Of a stretch of DNA of 64,000 nucleotides, positions 41,640 through 50,225 are shown in pieces; the first letter of the stretch is position 1; every line of letters begins with the position of its first letter. This stretch comes from Penumbrarchaeum sp964445525 (GTDB taxonomy: Archaea > Thermoplasmatota > Penumbrarchaeia > Penumbrarchaeales > Penumbrarchaeaceae), in NCBI GenBank assembly GCA_964445525.1, contig CAYULA010000008.1, positions 27,135 to 91,134 of the forward strand, written 5' to 3'. A program made the position numbers and the translations under genes. The notes under the pieces are model-generated. The model was given only the letters and a program-made list of their open reading frames with translations, made no database searches and was not told the origin of the DNA.

Positions 41640-42335
41640 ATGCGTGATGAAATAATCGTTGCAGACAAAGTGAAGAAAACATACGACACGGGAACTGTGA
41701 AGGTCGATGCCCTCAAAGGTGTGGACCTGAAGATTAAGAAAGGTGAGATGGTCTCGATCATGGGACCTTCCGGATGCGGCAAGACGACCCTCTTGAACTG
41801 CCTCTCGGGACTCGACAATGTCTCGGATGGAGAGGTTGTCATAGAGGGAATGAGCCTCTCCAGACTCAACGACATGAAAAAGACCAAGCACAGGGCGGAG
41901 AGAATGGGATTCATCTTCCAGTTCTACAATCTGCTCCCGGTGCTCACAGCGGTTGAGAACGTGGAGCTTCCCCTGCTGGTCTCCGGTGTCAAACCCAGGG
42001 TTGCCAGGAAGAAGGCCATGAACGCTCTCGAACTGGTGGGATTGAAGAACCAGGCAAAACAGATGCCTGCCGAGCTCTCGGGAGGTCAGAGGCAGAGAGT
42101 AACCATCGCCAGGGCACTGGTTAATGACCCAGCCATTGTCTGGGCGGATGAACCGACCGGGGACCTCGACAGAAAGACCTCTGACGAGATTATGGATCTC
42201 ATGATGAGATTGAACAGGGAGAAGGGTCAGACCTTCGTCATTGTCACCCACGACCCGAGCATCGGAAAGATGGCTTCCCGCAAGATCAGAATGATCGACG
42301 GTAAGATCGCTTCCGATACCGGAAAGGCATCCTAG
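41640..42335 (+). CDS. ABC transporter ATP-binding protein 2 (MacB/LolD type)
   Basis: The 231-residue ATPase has Walker A GPSGCGKTT, Q-loop FIFQFYNLLPVLTAVENVELP, signature LSGGQRQRVTIARAL, Walker B IVWADEPTGDLD and H-loop FVIVTHDPS. It lies 20 bases after permease 1 and 12 bases before permease 2, and probably energises permease 2. GGGGGTAGAGAG lies before the ATG. It differs enough from ATPase 1 that the two are not recent copies. Confidence 0.94.
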   Translation: MRDEIIVADKVKKTYDTGTVKVDALKGVDLKIKKGEMVSIMGPSGCGKTTLLNCLSGLDNVSDGEVVIEGMSLSRLNDMKKTKHRAERMGFIFQFYNLLPVLTAVENVELPLLVSGVKPRVARKKAMNALELVGLKNQAKQMPAELSGGQRQRVTIARALVNDPAIVWADEPTGDLDRKTSDEIMDLMMRLNREKGQTFVIVTHDPSIGKMASRKIRMIDGKIASDTGKAS

Positions 42336-42347
42336 GAGGCGGAATTC

Positions 42348-45341
42348 ATGGCAAAGGGCTCGCGATTCGATCCGACAACTCTGATATTTGTGGCTCTGCT
42401 GTTGATAGCCACGGTCCTTGCGGTGTGGGTATCGGTTCCGCTGTGGGTGTTTGCAGCCATAATCGGAGCGGCTTTCCTGACTATCGCCATCTCGGCGATC
42501 AGGAACCCTGTTCTCTTCAAGATAGGAGTCAGGTCGATCATAAGAAGGAGGGGGATGTCTCTTATTGTGATCGCGGGCCTGATGATAGGAACCGTGATCA
42601 TCTCATCATCCCTGGTTATCGGGGATACAATGGACAGGATGATCACCCGGGTCCACTACGACATGTATCACGAGGTGGACGAGATCATCTACGCCGACGG
42701 TCTCGAGGACGAGAAACTGTTGATTCGGGAAAGCGAAGTAGCCGATATGATGGAGGATATGCGCGATTTGGAAAACGTCGAAGGCGTCACCGCCTATCTT
42801 GACGCAACCGTATTCGTCATGGATGAGACCTCGGGCCAGACAGAACCGGGAATCCGACTGATAGGTTACAACACATCTTCTCTGGAATTCGGTACATACG
42901 AAAAAGGAGGGAAGGAGCTTCCAATGGACCTTCCTCCGGATGAGGTCTATATTGACAGCAAGACCGCCGGAAAACTGGATGCTTCCAAAGGGGATCAACT
43001 GATGATACCGACCGACAGCGGTAACATCAGATTTACAATTGCAGAGATCGTCGACCACGAGGGAAGGGCATACTGGATGGGAGACTGCATATTCATGCCT
43101 CTGGATAATGCCCGGGAAGCCCTCGGTCTCCAGGGAATGGTCAATATGATCCTCGTGACCAATGACGGAGGTGTCAGAGGGGGAGAGGAGCACTGCAGCC
43201 AGGTTGTCAATGACCTGGAGGTCATACTGGATGGAAGCGAACTGGAGGTCAAACGGGACAAACACACCGAAGTTGAACGGGGCAAAGACGAGATGAAACA
43301 GTTCTCCCAGATGTTCCTTGTTTTCGGTTCCTTTTCCATAATTGCCGGTATCATACTGATAGTGAACATCTTCGTGATGCTGGGAGAGGAGAGAAAGAGC
43401 GAGATGGGAATATCGAGGGCCGTGGGCATGTCCAGAGGCGACCTCAAGAGAACCTTCGTGTTCGAGGGTTCCATGTATTCCGCCGTTTCGAGTCTCGTTG
43501 GTGCTGGACTAGGCGTGGGTGTTGCCTACATTGTCCTGTGGGGCATGAACAACGTGTTCAGCAAATGGTTCGATGACACAAGCATTATTGAAAGTTTCAA
43601 CTTCCAGCAGGTGAGCCTTGTCCACGCTTTCACATTCGGGATGCTCATCTCACTTGTCACCGTTTCTTTTGCCGCATCCAGGATCAACAAGCTCAACATA
43701 GTCAGGGCGATCAGGAATATTCCCGAACCCAGGATCTCCAGGGAATCCAACAAGGTACTCCTTATAGGATCCTTCCTGATCTTGTTCGGTCTGGGTCTGT
43801 TCGGATCCGGACTTGTATTGTTCAAGGATATGGGTCTGGAAAACTATGAAGCAGCGGGAATATACACGGGAATATCTCTTTCTCTGATCGGTGGAGCTCT
43901 GGTTGCGAGGAGGATCGTTGGAGACAGGATAGCATATTCGGTGATGTCCGTCATACTGATAATATTCTGGATGATCCCTGCCAAGATCCTGGGGCTGGAC
44001 CAGTACGGAGGGGATTTGGAGATGTTCGTTCTGTCGGGTGTCTTTGCGGTATCTGCGGGAATAATATTGTTCATATTCAACTCCAACCAGATCATGTCCG
44101 CCCTGACCAATATCTGGTCCATGACGGGAAGACCGACTGCGACCATGAAAACGGCTTCGTCCTATCCCATGAAAAACAGGTTCAGGACCGGGATGACCAT
44201 CTACATGTTCGCACTTATCGTGTTCACTATAACGGTTATGTCGATGATAGTCGGTGTCCTGTCCGTGAACATAGAGAGGATCACCCGGGAGCAGATGGGA
44301 GAGATAGAGATCCTCGGGATATCCTCATCCCACTACATTATCGAGGATGTCAACCTTGCGATCGAGGAGAGTAATAGTCTTTCACATGACGACTTTGACA
44401 GGATCTATTCGCTGCCAACCGGAAACGTGATCCTTGACAATGGAAAGGCACATCCAATTGAGGATGGAAACCAGACGATGCAATCTCTGCTCATCGGGAT
44501 CGGCCCCGATTTCAGGGAAACCGGCTGGATGTTCAAGGAACGTATGGAAGGACTCGAATCGGATGAGGAGGTCTGGGAAGCTCTCCAGAACGATGGCTCC
44601 CTGGCTGTTGTGGATGCCACCCTTGCTTTTACAGGTGAGGAGTGGGGGCCCGAATACCTGGGATTCGCTGTTGAGGTAGGAGAGCGGATCTGGGTAAAAA
44701 CTCCAAACGGCAGGGAGGAGAAGACCATTGCCGGAATAATGGAGCAGGAGCTGGTTGCAGGGGTGTTTGTTTCCAGCACCAGTGCAAAAGAGCAGTTCAA
44801 CATCACCGGGGCTGACTTCTATCTCTTTGATATCGCAGACGGCGTCAATGATGATGAAATTGCCAAGAATATCGAGAGGGAGCTTGGATTACAGACAGTT
44901 GTGTTATCTACCATAGTGGAGCAGATAACCAGTTCCATGGAGCAGATGTTCAATCTCTTTTCTGCATTCATGGGACTGGGCCTGGTGGTGGGAATCGCCG
45001 GTCTGGGCATCATCACATTGAGGGCGGTCCACGAGAGAAGAGTCGAGATCGGAATGATGAGGGCCATAGGCTTCCAGAGGCACAGTGTCACCTGGTCATT
45101 CCTGATGGAGGCCGGTTTCATCGCCACCACGGGAATTCTGCTCGGATCGCTTCTGGGCATGGCGCTGGGTTACACACTATGGTATGACGAGTTCAAGCCG
45201 ATGAATTTCGAATTCTACATACCATGGCTGAAGATCGTCTTTGTGGGAGCGGTGTCGCTTGTGGCGACTCTGGTATTCACGGTCTTCCCCAGCTTCTCCG
45301 CATCCACGGTGGCCCCGGCAGAGGCCCTGAGATATGACTGA
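42348..45341 (+). CDS. ABC transporter permease 2 (long FtsX/MacB fold)
   Basis: The 997-residue permease starts with two adjacent helices (about 10-46), then a third near 62-84. An extracellular domain follows (about 90-310). The first FtsX domain (about 320-460; IFVMLGEERKSEMGISRAVGMSRGDLKRTFVFEG) leads into extra helices (about 468-600) not present in permease 1. A second extracellular domain (about 640-860) and a last FtsX domain (about 870-997; LRAVHERRVEIGMMRAIGFQRHSVTWSFLMEAG) end it. GGAGGCGGAATTC precedes the ATG. A hairpin after its stop closes the operon. The additional central helices suggest a bigger or more lipophilic substrate path, but this is inference. Confidence 0.9.
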   Translation: MAKGSRFDPTTLIFVALLLIATVLAVWVSVPLWVFAAIIGAAFLTIAISAIRNPVLFKIGVRSIIRRRGMSLIVIAGLMIGTVIISSSLVIGDTMDRMITRVHYDMYHEVDEIIYADGLEDEKLLIRESEVADMMEDMRDLENVEGVTAYLDATVFVMDETSGQTEPGIRLIGYNTSSLEFGTYEKGGKELPMDLPPDEVYIDSKTAGKLDASKGDQLMIPTDSGNIRFTIAEIVDHEGRAYWMGDCIFMPLDNAREALGLQGMVNMILVTNDGGVRGGEEHCSQVVNDLEVILDGSELEVKRDKHTEVERGKDEMKQFSQMFLVFGSFSIIAGIILIVNIFVMLGEERKSEMGISRAVGMSRGDLKRTFVFEGSMYSAVSSLVGAGLGVGVAYIVLWGMNNVFSKWFDDTSIIESFNFQQVSLVHAFTFGMLISLVTVSFAASRINKLNIVRAIRNIPEPRISRESNKVLLIGSFLILFGLGLFGSGLVLFKDMGLENYEAAGIYTGISLSLIGGALVARRIVGDRIAYSVMSVILIIFWMIPAKILGLDQYGGDLEMFVLSGVFAVSAGIILFIFNSNQIMSALTNIWSMTGRPTATMKTASSYPMKNRFRTGMTIYMFALIVFTITVMSMIVGVLSVNIERITREQMGEIEILGISSSHYIIEDVNLAIEESNSLSHDDFDRIYSLPTGNVILDNGKAHPIEDGNQTMQSLLIGIGPDFRETGWMFKERMEGLESDEEVWEALQNDGSLAVVDATLAFTGEEWGPEYLGFAVEVGERIWVKTPNGREEKTIAGIMEQELVAGVFVSSTSAKEQFNITGADFYLFDIADGVNDDEIAKNIERELGLQTVVLSTIVEQITSSMEQMFNLFSAFMGLGLVVGIAGLGIITLRAVHERRVEIGMMRAIGFQRHSVTWSFLMEAGFIATTGILLGSLLGMALGYTLWYDEFKPMNFEFYIPWLKIVFVGAVSLVATLVFTVFPSFSASTVAPAEALRYD

Positions 45342-45423
45342 CATTGAAGGGATATCCGAATAAAAGGACCCCACAAGCACCTGCCTCCGGGAGGAACTGC
45401 ACACCCCCTCCCGGAATCAAGCC

Positions 45424-45449
45424 GGGGGTCTCCCGAGAAGGAGGCCCCC
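45424..45449 (+). terminator. Strong hairpin after the ABC operon
   Basis: GGGGGTCTCC (45424-45433), loop CGAGAA, then GGAGGCCCCC (45440-45449) make a ten-pair stem with one G-U pair. It stands between the convergent ABC operon and feoA-like gene, so it could serve both. An overlapping alternative hairpin uses CCCCCTCCCGG near 45404-45414. Confidence 0.55.
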
Positions 45450-45493
45450 GCAATCATTTCTCCTGAAAAAAGTAAAATGATCCTAATTGATGA

Positions 45494-45736
45494 TCACTCA
45501 ACAAATATCTTTTCGGCAACTCCTCTCCCCAAACCCATTCTGGAATCGCCCACCATGACAATAACCGGACCGCCGGTGTTTTGAACCACTTTCAATCGGG
45601 ATCCCGTACCTATGCCAAGATCCCTTAGCCTTCTGTGAACCCCCCTTCCTCCGGATACGGAGATCACCCTGACATCCTCACCTTCCCTTACCCTGGAGAG
45701 TGAGCGTCTGTTCTTCGGAAGCGGTATCGGGTTCAA
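45494..45736 (-). CDS. FeoA-domain protein
   Basis: The 80-residue protein has the SH3-like FeoA fold: VREGEDVRVISVSGGRGVHRRLRDLGIGTGSRLKVVQNTGGPVIVMVGDSRMGLGRGVAEKIFV. FeoA normally assists the ferrous iron transporter FeoB, and similar domains end DtxR-type regulators. No feoB is visible in the window. The start is TTG at 45736, supported by AGGTGA six bases upstream. A TATA-like element lies near 45782-45790 (minus strand). It could be a stand-alone iron-related or regulatory subunit. Confidence 0.85.
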   Translation of the reverse strand: MNPIPLPKNRRSLSRVREGEDVRVISVSGGRGVHRRLRDLGIGTGSRLKVVQNTGGPVIVMVGDSRMGLGRGVAEKIFVE

Positions 45737-45821
45737 GTCACTTCACCTGGTCTGTTTTAGGTGATGCTAAATCTGCTAGTATCATATAAACCTTTGTTGG
45801 AGACAATGGCACTATGTGATA

Positions 45822-46340
45822 TCAGACACCCTCGATGGTTCCTTCGTCATGGCCTTCGGATCTCAGAAGGAACCTCTTCACATCCAGTCCCGCACCGAAA
45901 CCTCCAAGTGAATATTTTCTTTTAACTCCTGAACCAACACAGCGGTGGCAGGGCACGATCAGAAGGAACGGATTGGAGTTCATTGCATTTCCAACCGCTC
46001 TTGCTCCCCCGGGAGATCCTGTAAGCGAAGCGAGCTCCCCGTATGTTATGACCTTCCCGTAAGGGACCTCCCTGAGTTTTTGGTATACCCTCCTTCTGAA
46101 ATCCGAGATACAGCCCATGTCCAGAGGTATATCATTGGTTCCCGGATCCCTTCCGTAGAAGTAGTCGGTGACAAAGGTCTTCAACGCCACAAGTCTGTCG
46201 TCTTCCTCCTTTGTGTATGGATCGGACCATCTCCCGCATACCTTCTCGTTTTGGAGGCCGAATGATACGAGGCCCGTTTTGGAAAATACTGCTTTCATGG
46301 GTCCGAGCGGGGTGGATATCGTGCAGTTGTATTCCCTCAA
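45822..46340 (-). CDS. ogt: Methylated-DNA--protein-cysteine methyltransferase
   Basis: The 172-residue protein repairs O6-alkylguanine in DNA by moving the alkyl group onto its own cysteine. The C-terminal active-site sequence is IVPCHRCVGSG, with the acceptor Cys in PCHR. VYQKLREVPYGKVITYGELASLTGSPGGARAVGNAMNSNP is the DNA-binding helix-turn-helix region, with the arginine finger in ARAVG. Its ATG overlaps the end of the GGGP synthase gene by four bases, so the two are co-translated from one mRNA. There is no functional link between the two activities that I can see; the pairing may only reflect compact gene order. Confidence 0.94.
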   Translation of the reverse strand: MREYNCTISTPLGPMKAVFSKTGLVSFGLQNEKVCGRWSDPYTKEEDDRLVALKTFVTDYFYGRDPGTNDIPLDMGCISDFRRRVYQKLREVPYGKVITYGELASLTGSPGGARAVGNAMNSNPFLLIVPCHRCVGSGVKRKYSLGGFGAGLDVKRFLLRSEGHDEGTIEGV

Positions 46341-47095
46341 GATATTCTCTCCTGCCAGGCTTTTCTCATGGACGCTACCATTTTTGAAATGGATTGCGGT
46401 ACATCCTCGGAATTTTCAACCATTGTGCCTGTTACGAGAATATCTGCTCCCGCTTTCACTGCGGATGCGGCTCTTTCGGGGGTATTTATTCCTCCGCCCA
46501 CTATTAGAGGAATGTCTATCACCGAACGGATCGCCGAGATCATCTCGTCGGGTATCGGGGTTTGGACACCCGATCCACCTTCAAGATAGCAGAGGTCCAT
46601 TCCCAGGAGCTCCACGGCTTTTGCATAGGACCTGCCCAGTTCCAGGTCCTTCCTCCCGATGAGTTCCACCTCTCCCACCTTACCCACAAGCATACCAGGT
46701 TCGAAAACCAGGTACCCGACCGGAATGACCTCCAGGTCCATCTTCGAGAGCTTTAGGGAGGACCTCACACATTCTCCGACAACATATCTGATATTCCCGG
46801 AGTTCAGCAGGGACATGTAGAAAACGGCATCCGCATTGTTTGAGAGGACATCGGCCGAGGTGGGAAAGATGACTACAGGAAGGTCCGTTGCTTCTCTTAC
46901 GGCATCCAGCGTTTCTCCCTGTTTCCTGCCGTCAACACCGGTTGTTCCGCCTACCAGAATGATGTCGGAATTGCCTTCCTGAGCTCCCTTTGCGATCTCC
47001 GCAGCTTTTTCAGGGTCCTGCTTGTCGGGATCGATGAGGGTCACATGTACAGGACCTTCTGAAAGAAGGTTGTAAAAGGTTCCCAGGATGGACAT
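46337..47095 (-). CDS. Geranylgeranylglyceryl phosphate synthase
   Basis: The enzyme joins geranylgeranyl diphosphate to sn-glycerol-1-phosphate, the first committed step of archaeal ether lipids. The 252-residue TIM-barrel protein shows HVTLIDPDKQDPEKA, ILVGGTTGVDG, PVVIFPTSADVLSNNADAVFYMSLLNS, YLEGGSGVQTPIP, VGGGINTPERAASAVKAGADILVTGTMVE. The glycerol-phosphate-binding loops (EGGSG, GGGI, GT) are intact. A TATA-like TTTAAAT (47121-47127, minus strand) about 27 bases before the ATG at 47095 suggests leaderless transcription. This is the best single piece of evidence that the DNA is archaeal. Confidence 0.95.
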   Translation of the reverse strand: MSILGTFYNLLSEGPVHVTLIDPDKQDPEKAAEIAKGAQEGNSDIILVGGTTGVDGRKQGETLDAVREATDLPVVIFPTSADVLSNNADAVFYMSLLNSGNIRYVVGECVRSSLKLSKMDLEVIPVGYLVFEPGMLVGKVGEVELIGRKDLELGRSYAKAVELLGMDLCYLEGGSGVQTPIPDEMISAIRSVIDIPLIVGGGINTPERAASAVKAGADILVTGTMVENSEDVPQSISKMVASMRKAWQERIS

Positions 47096-47127
47096 GGCAT
47101 TCTGCCAATCGGATGTGATTATTTAAA

Positions 47128-47360
47128 GTTTACAGAAGGAAAGTGACTCAAGATTCTTACAGCTGATACGATGGATTTAGGCATCTGATTTTCACTGTCA
47201 GGTTACGTTTAACGGAATTTTATCAGCAGTCAGGACCGATCCTGCCGGAGAGGGAAAAGAAGTCAGTTTCCATGTTTATTAGTATTGAAAATTTTTACCA
47301 TATTTTTGAGTTGGTCCATGTTCAATATATCCTCCTAAGATTGAATCATATGGTCAATAC
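47128..47360. other. Gene-free region before the toxin-antitoxin pair
   Basis: No gene is supported here. The stretch is AT-rich, with a short hairpin CAGGA-CCGA-TCCTG (47231-47244). It separates the divergent GGGP synthase promoter from the antitoxin promoter. Confidence 0.4.
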
Positions 47361-47406
47361 TATTATATACTGTAATGTTTAATTACAAAATATAACAAAA
47401 TGTAAT
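47361..47406 (+). promoter_or_regulatory. Toxin-antitoxin promoter and candidate operator
   Basis: TATTATATA (47361-47369) is the likely TATA box. It directly abuts a dyad TGTAAT-GTTTA-ATTACA (47371-47387). TGTAATG recurs 30 bases on at 47401. The dyad fills the space between the TATA box and the transcription start, the classic position for autorepression by an antitoxin. Confidence 0.5.
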
Positions 47407-47416
47407 GGTTGATAAC

Positions 47417-47650
47417 ATGGTCCAGGCTGTAATCAATATAGATGAGTATGAAAATCGGATAATCAACATCATCAAGGGGAAATATGGATTTAAGAACAAA
47501 TCCGAAGTGATTGAATATATCATCAGTGAATATGAGAAGGAACATCTGGAACCGGAGCTGAGGCCGGAATATATCGAGAAGATGAAGGAACGGCAAAAAG
47601 AAGAGACCGTGAAAGTCAAGGATTCCAGAAAACATTTCGGATTGAGTTAG
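47417..47650 (+). CDS. Antitoxin, DUF2683/RelB-like
   Basis: The 77-residue protein reads MVQAVINIDEYENRIINIIKGKYGFKNKSEVIEYIISEYEKE, a short beta-strand followed by two helices, as in archaeal DUF2683 antitoxins with a ribbon-helix-helix-like N-terminus. The charged C-terminal half (EPELRPEYIEKMKERQKEE) would wrap the toxin. I chose the ATG at 47417 (MVQ), which matches the family N-terminus; an ATG at 47405 is in frame. The stop codon touches the toxin start with no gap. It should neutralise the RelE-like toxin and repress its own promoter through the dyad at 47371-47387. Confidence 0.8.
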   Translation: MVQAVINIDEYENRIINIIKGKYGFKNKSEVIEYIISEYEKEHLEPELRPEYIEKMKERQKEETVKVKDSRKHFGLS

Positions 47651-47917
47651 ATGTATTCTTTAGAATACAGAAAAACTGTTGAAAAACAGTTCCACAAAAT
47701 GGCAAAGAAGAATCCAGTAAAATTGGAGAATATTTTGAATAAGATCGATGAGATCTGTCAAAATCCTCATCATTATAAGAACATGAAAAGACCTCTTCAA
47801 CATTTAAAACGGATCCATGTTGATTCGAGTTTCGTGATCACATTCTCTGTGGATGAAAAATCAAAAACGATTACTATCGAAGACTATGATCACCACGATA
47901 ATATCTATCGTAAGTAG
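47651..47917 (+). CDS. RelE-family toxin
   Basis: The 88-residue protein has the RelE/ParE fold: MYSLEYRKTVEKQFHKMAKKNPVKLENILNKIDEICQNPHHYKNMKRPLQHLKRIHVDSSFVITFSVDEKSKTITIEDYDHHDNIYRK. The ending DYDHHDNIYRK is typical of archaeal RelE and YoeB/Txe-like mRNA interferases that cut mRNA in the ribosome. The ATG follows the antitoxin stop directly, so translation is coupled. It is normal length and unbroken. It could serve in stress response or stabilise the region. Confidence 0.85.
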   Translation: MYSLEYRKTVEKQFHKMAKKNPVKLENILNKIDEICQNPHHYKNMKRPLQHLKRIHVDSSFVITFSVDEKSKTITIEDYDHHDNIYRK

Positions 47918-48186
47918 GCTGAGGGATCCCCTTGGGTAAAGGACTTGAAAGTGATACGATTACTGGGGTCCTCAATTTCAAGAAAGAGATGGGCCGTTTT
48001 CGACTTCCTAAGAAAATGGAAGTGTTTTTTCGACCAATTGTTGAATGAATAACTTCAGGATTCCTCTTCCCCACACTTTTTTTTCTTAATGCAGGGATTT
48101 AATAACATCATTCCCATCACCGTATCCCGCGATGATGAAAGAGACACGGCTGAATCATGATGAATGATGGGCGAGCTGAGCGGGTC
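47918..48186. other. Gene-free region between toxin and PfkB kinase
   Basis: No gene is supported in this 269-base gap between convergent genes. A T-run at about 48075-48083 (CACTTTTTTTTCTTAA) could end transcription of the toxin-antitoxin operon. Confidence 0.4.
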
Positions 48187-49119
48187 CTATTTTCCGATCA
48201 ATTTTTCGATGAGTTCCCAGTCAGCCTCATAATCCTGAGGTCCTCCGCTTTTTACAGAGAGAGCCCCCAGAGCGTTTCCGTATTTCAGGGCCTCCCTCGA
48301 TGAATGACCCCGCATCAATGCCCCGTAGAATCCCCCTCTGAATGCATCTCCCGCTCCCGTGGCATCCACTACCTCCCCGACATCAACAGGACCCCGGTGA
48401 TGGATCCCCTCACCATCAATAACAACCGCACCCGAGCTCCCCAATGTTACTACGGCTTCATCCATCGATTCAAAGGCTCTTTCAAAGAAAGGGACACCAT
48501 TTCCCATAAACGAAAAAACATCTCCCTCCCATTCGAGGACCTCTCCCAGATGCTTCCATTCTCCCAGGTTCCCGAAGAACCTGTCGCAGTGAGGAAGGAT
48601 CTTTTCAAGATTCTCCCGGTCCCATCTGAAGAATATCTCCATTCCCGGATCTATCGCGACAGAGGAACCTCTCGAGGAGAGCTCCCTGGCGCATCTGATC
48701 GAGAAGGAAGGATCCGAGGTGGCTATATGCGTATACTTGAGAAAACCGGCAGGAACCTCCAGATCCTTCTGCTCTGACATGGATCCGAAATTGAATGCGT
48801 ATACCTGCCTTCCTCCTGGAGCCGACAATATCAGACAATATGGAGAAGGCTCCATCTCAGATACCTTGACAAAATCCAGATCGACGCCTGCATCAAGGAG
48901 ATTCTTCCTGTATTTCGGGGGGAAATCCGAACCGATAACCGATGACAGCAAAACCGGAATACCTGCTCTGGCGGCAGCAATGGCAATATTCCCGCCGCAT
49001 CCTCCGTAAACTGTCCTCTCTGCCGATATGGGAGTTGATTGTCCCTCCATTGGAAGCTCCGCTACGGAATAGATGCGATCGATGTTCATGTTCCCGCAGA
49101 CGAGAAGACCTTCCTCCAT
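48187..49119 (-). CDS. PfkB-family carbohydrate/nucleoside kinase
   Basis: The 310-residue kinase of the ribokinase superfamily shows GNMNIDRIYSV and VYGGCGGNIAIAAARAGIPVLLSSVIGSD at the N-terminus, and the catalytic and anion-hole signature DATGAGDAFRGGF near the C-terminus, where GAGD supplies the base. GNLGEWKHLGE marks the nucleotide side. It phosphorylates a sugar, nucleoside or similar alcohol; the substrate cannot be read from sequence. The ATG at 49119 is preferred to a TTG at 49122. The divergent signal peptidase gene starts about 105 bases upstream. Confidence 0.88.
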   Translation of the reverse strand: MEEGLLVCGNMNIDRIYSVAELPMEGQSTPISAERTVYGGCGGNIAIAAARAGIPVLLSSVIGSDFPPKYRKNLLDAGVDLDFVKVSEMEPSPYCLILSAPGGRQVYAFNFGSMSEQKDLEVPAGFLKYTHIATSDPSFSIRCARELSSRGSSVAIDPGMEIFFRWDRENLEKILPHCDRFFGNLGEWKHLGEVLEWEGDVFSFMGNGVPFFERAFESMDEAVVTLGSSGAVVIDGEGIHHRGPVDVGEVVDATGAGDAFRGGFYGALMRGHSSREALKYGNALGALSVKSGGPQDYEADWELIEKLIGK

Positions 49120-49224
49120 CAACCATACAGGATAATGGGAAACCTTAAAACCCTATCGTGCCTGAAATGACCAGATAAAACTTATCTAATATGCAACGTT
49201 ACCTTGACGTTTCCCGGTGAAATT

Positions 49225-50223
49225 ATGGTAGGCCCCAATCCAGACCGGAAGCCTCGGGCGAGGTCGTTTGAGAGGAAGACCTATTCCGAGGTAAGAAGGA
49301 GGAGGGAGCCTGTCGAAGAAGAAAAAACGGAAGAGACATCGAGATGGAGAAAGGAGGCTCGATCCTTCCTCTTCGATATAATGGCAGCCTTCATCGTCCT
49401 TCTTCTTCTCGTGGGCGGTCTTTACACCTACACCAACAACTGGCCTCCGCTGGTTGTGGTACAATCGGGTTCCATGCAACATTCGGATGATACCTCTTTC
49501 GTAGGAGTGATCGATACCGGGGACCTCGTATTCGTGAAGAAGGTGGAGGAACAAAAGGACATTGTTCCCTACTACGACGGAGTGGAAAAGGATCACAGGA
49601 GATATGATTCCTACGGGGATGTGATAATATTCCGTCCCAATGGTGACGAGGACAGGACCGCCATCATCCACAGGGCAGTCCTTTACATCGAATTCAACGG
49701 CACGGACCTGGACTGGGAGAACGAATCATATGGAGGATTCGACATACCATCACTCAACAGGACCAACGAAAAGGGAAAGATCACCATCGAGGATTACGAA
49801 TGGCCGGATTCGGTAAGATCAAGCGGGCTCACGATAGATCTGGGAGAGATCCTGAGAAACTTCTACACTTACCGGACCGAACCCCACGGCGGATACATTA
49901 CCAAGGGCGACGACAATCCGGGAGTGGACCAAACCTCCGATTTCTATTCCAATGATCCCCCCTGGATCGAACCGGTAGAGCAGGATTGGGTCATTGGCAA
50001 ATCGGTGGGTGAGCTCCCCTGGTTCGGAATAATCAAGCTCAAGATTGAAGGCAACGACAACTGGCCGGAAAACTCCATGAGGAATCTCATAATCGCCATG
50101 GTCATTCTGGTTGCAACCCCATTCGTGCTGGACATCGGAATACACATGGCGGTGAGGGCCTTCAAGAAAGAGGAGGAAGAGCCCCCCGAACCTCCGAGAA
50201 GACCGCCCAGAAGACGTTTCTGA
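49225..50223 (+). CDS. Type I signal peptidase, archaeal S26B
   Basis: The 332-residue enzyme removes signal peptides from exported proteins such as the surface proteins in this window. A charged cytoplasmic tail (1-48) leads to a membrane helix (about 50-68). The catalytic Ser83 is in VVQSGSMQH, and His149 in AIIHRAV replaces the bacterial lysine, as in S26B enzymes. GYITKGDDNPGVDQ supplies the conserved Asp pair. A second helix (about 285-305) and a Pro/Arg-rich tail end it. GGTGA lies five bases before the ATG at 49225; a TTG at 49204 is in frame. It is longer than most archaeal signal peptidases because of the charged tail and an insertion around residues 155-230. Confidence 0.92.
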   Translation: MVGPNPDRKPRARSFERKTYSEVRRRREPVEEEKTEETSRWRKEARSFLFDIMAAFIVLLLLVGGLYTYTNNWPPLVVVQSGSMQHSDDTSFVGVIDTGDLVFVKKVEEQKDIVPYYDGVEKDHRRYDSYGDVIIFRPNGDEDRTAIIHRAVLYIEFNGTDLDWENESYGGFDIPSLNRTNEKGKITIEDYEWPDSVRSSGLTIDLGEILRNFYTYRTEPHGGYITKGDDNPGVDQTSDFYSNDPPWIEPVEQDWVIGKSVGELPWFGIIKLKIEGNDNWPENSMRNLIIAMVILVATPFVLDIGIHMAVRAFKKEEEEPPEPPRRPPRRRF

Positions 50224-50225
50224 AT

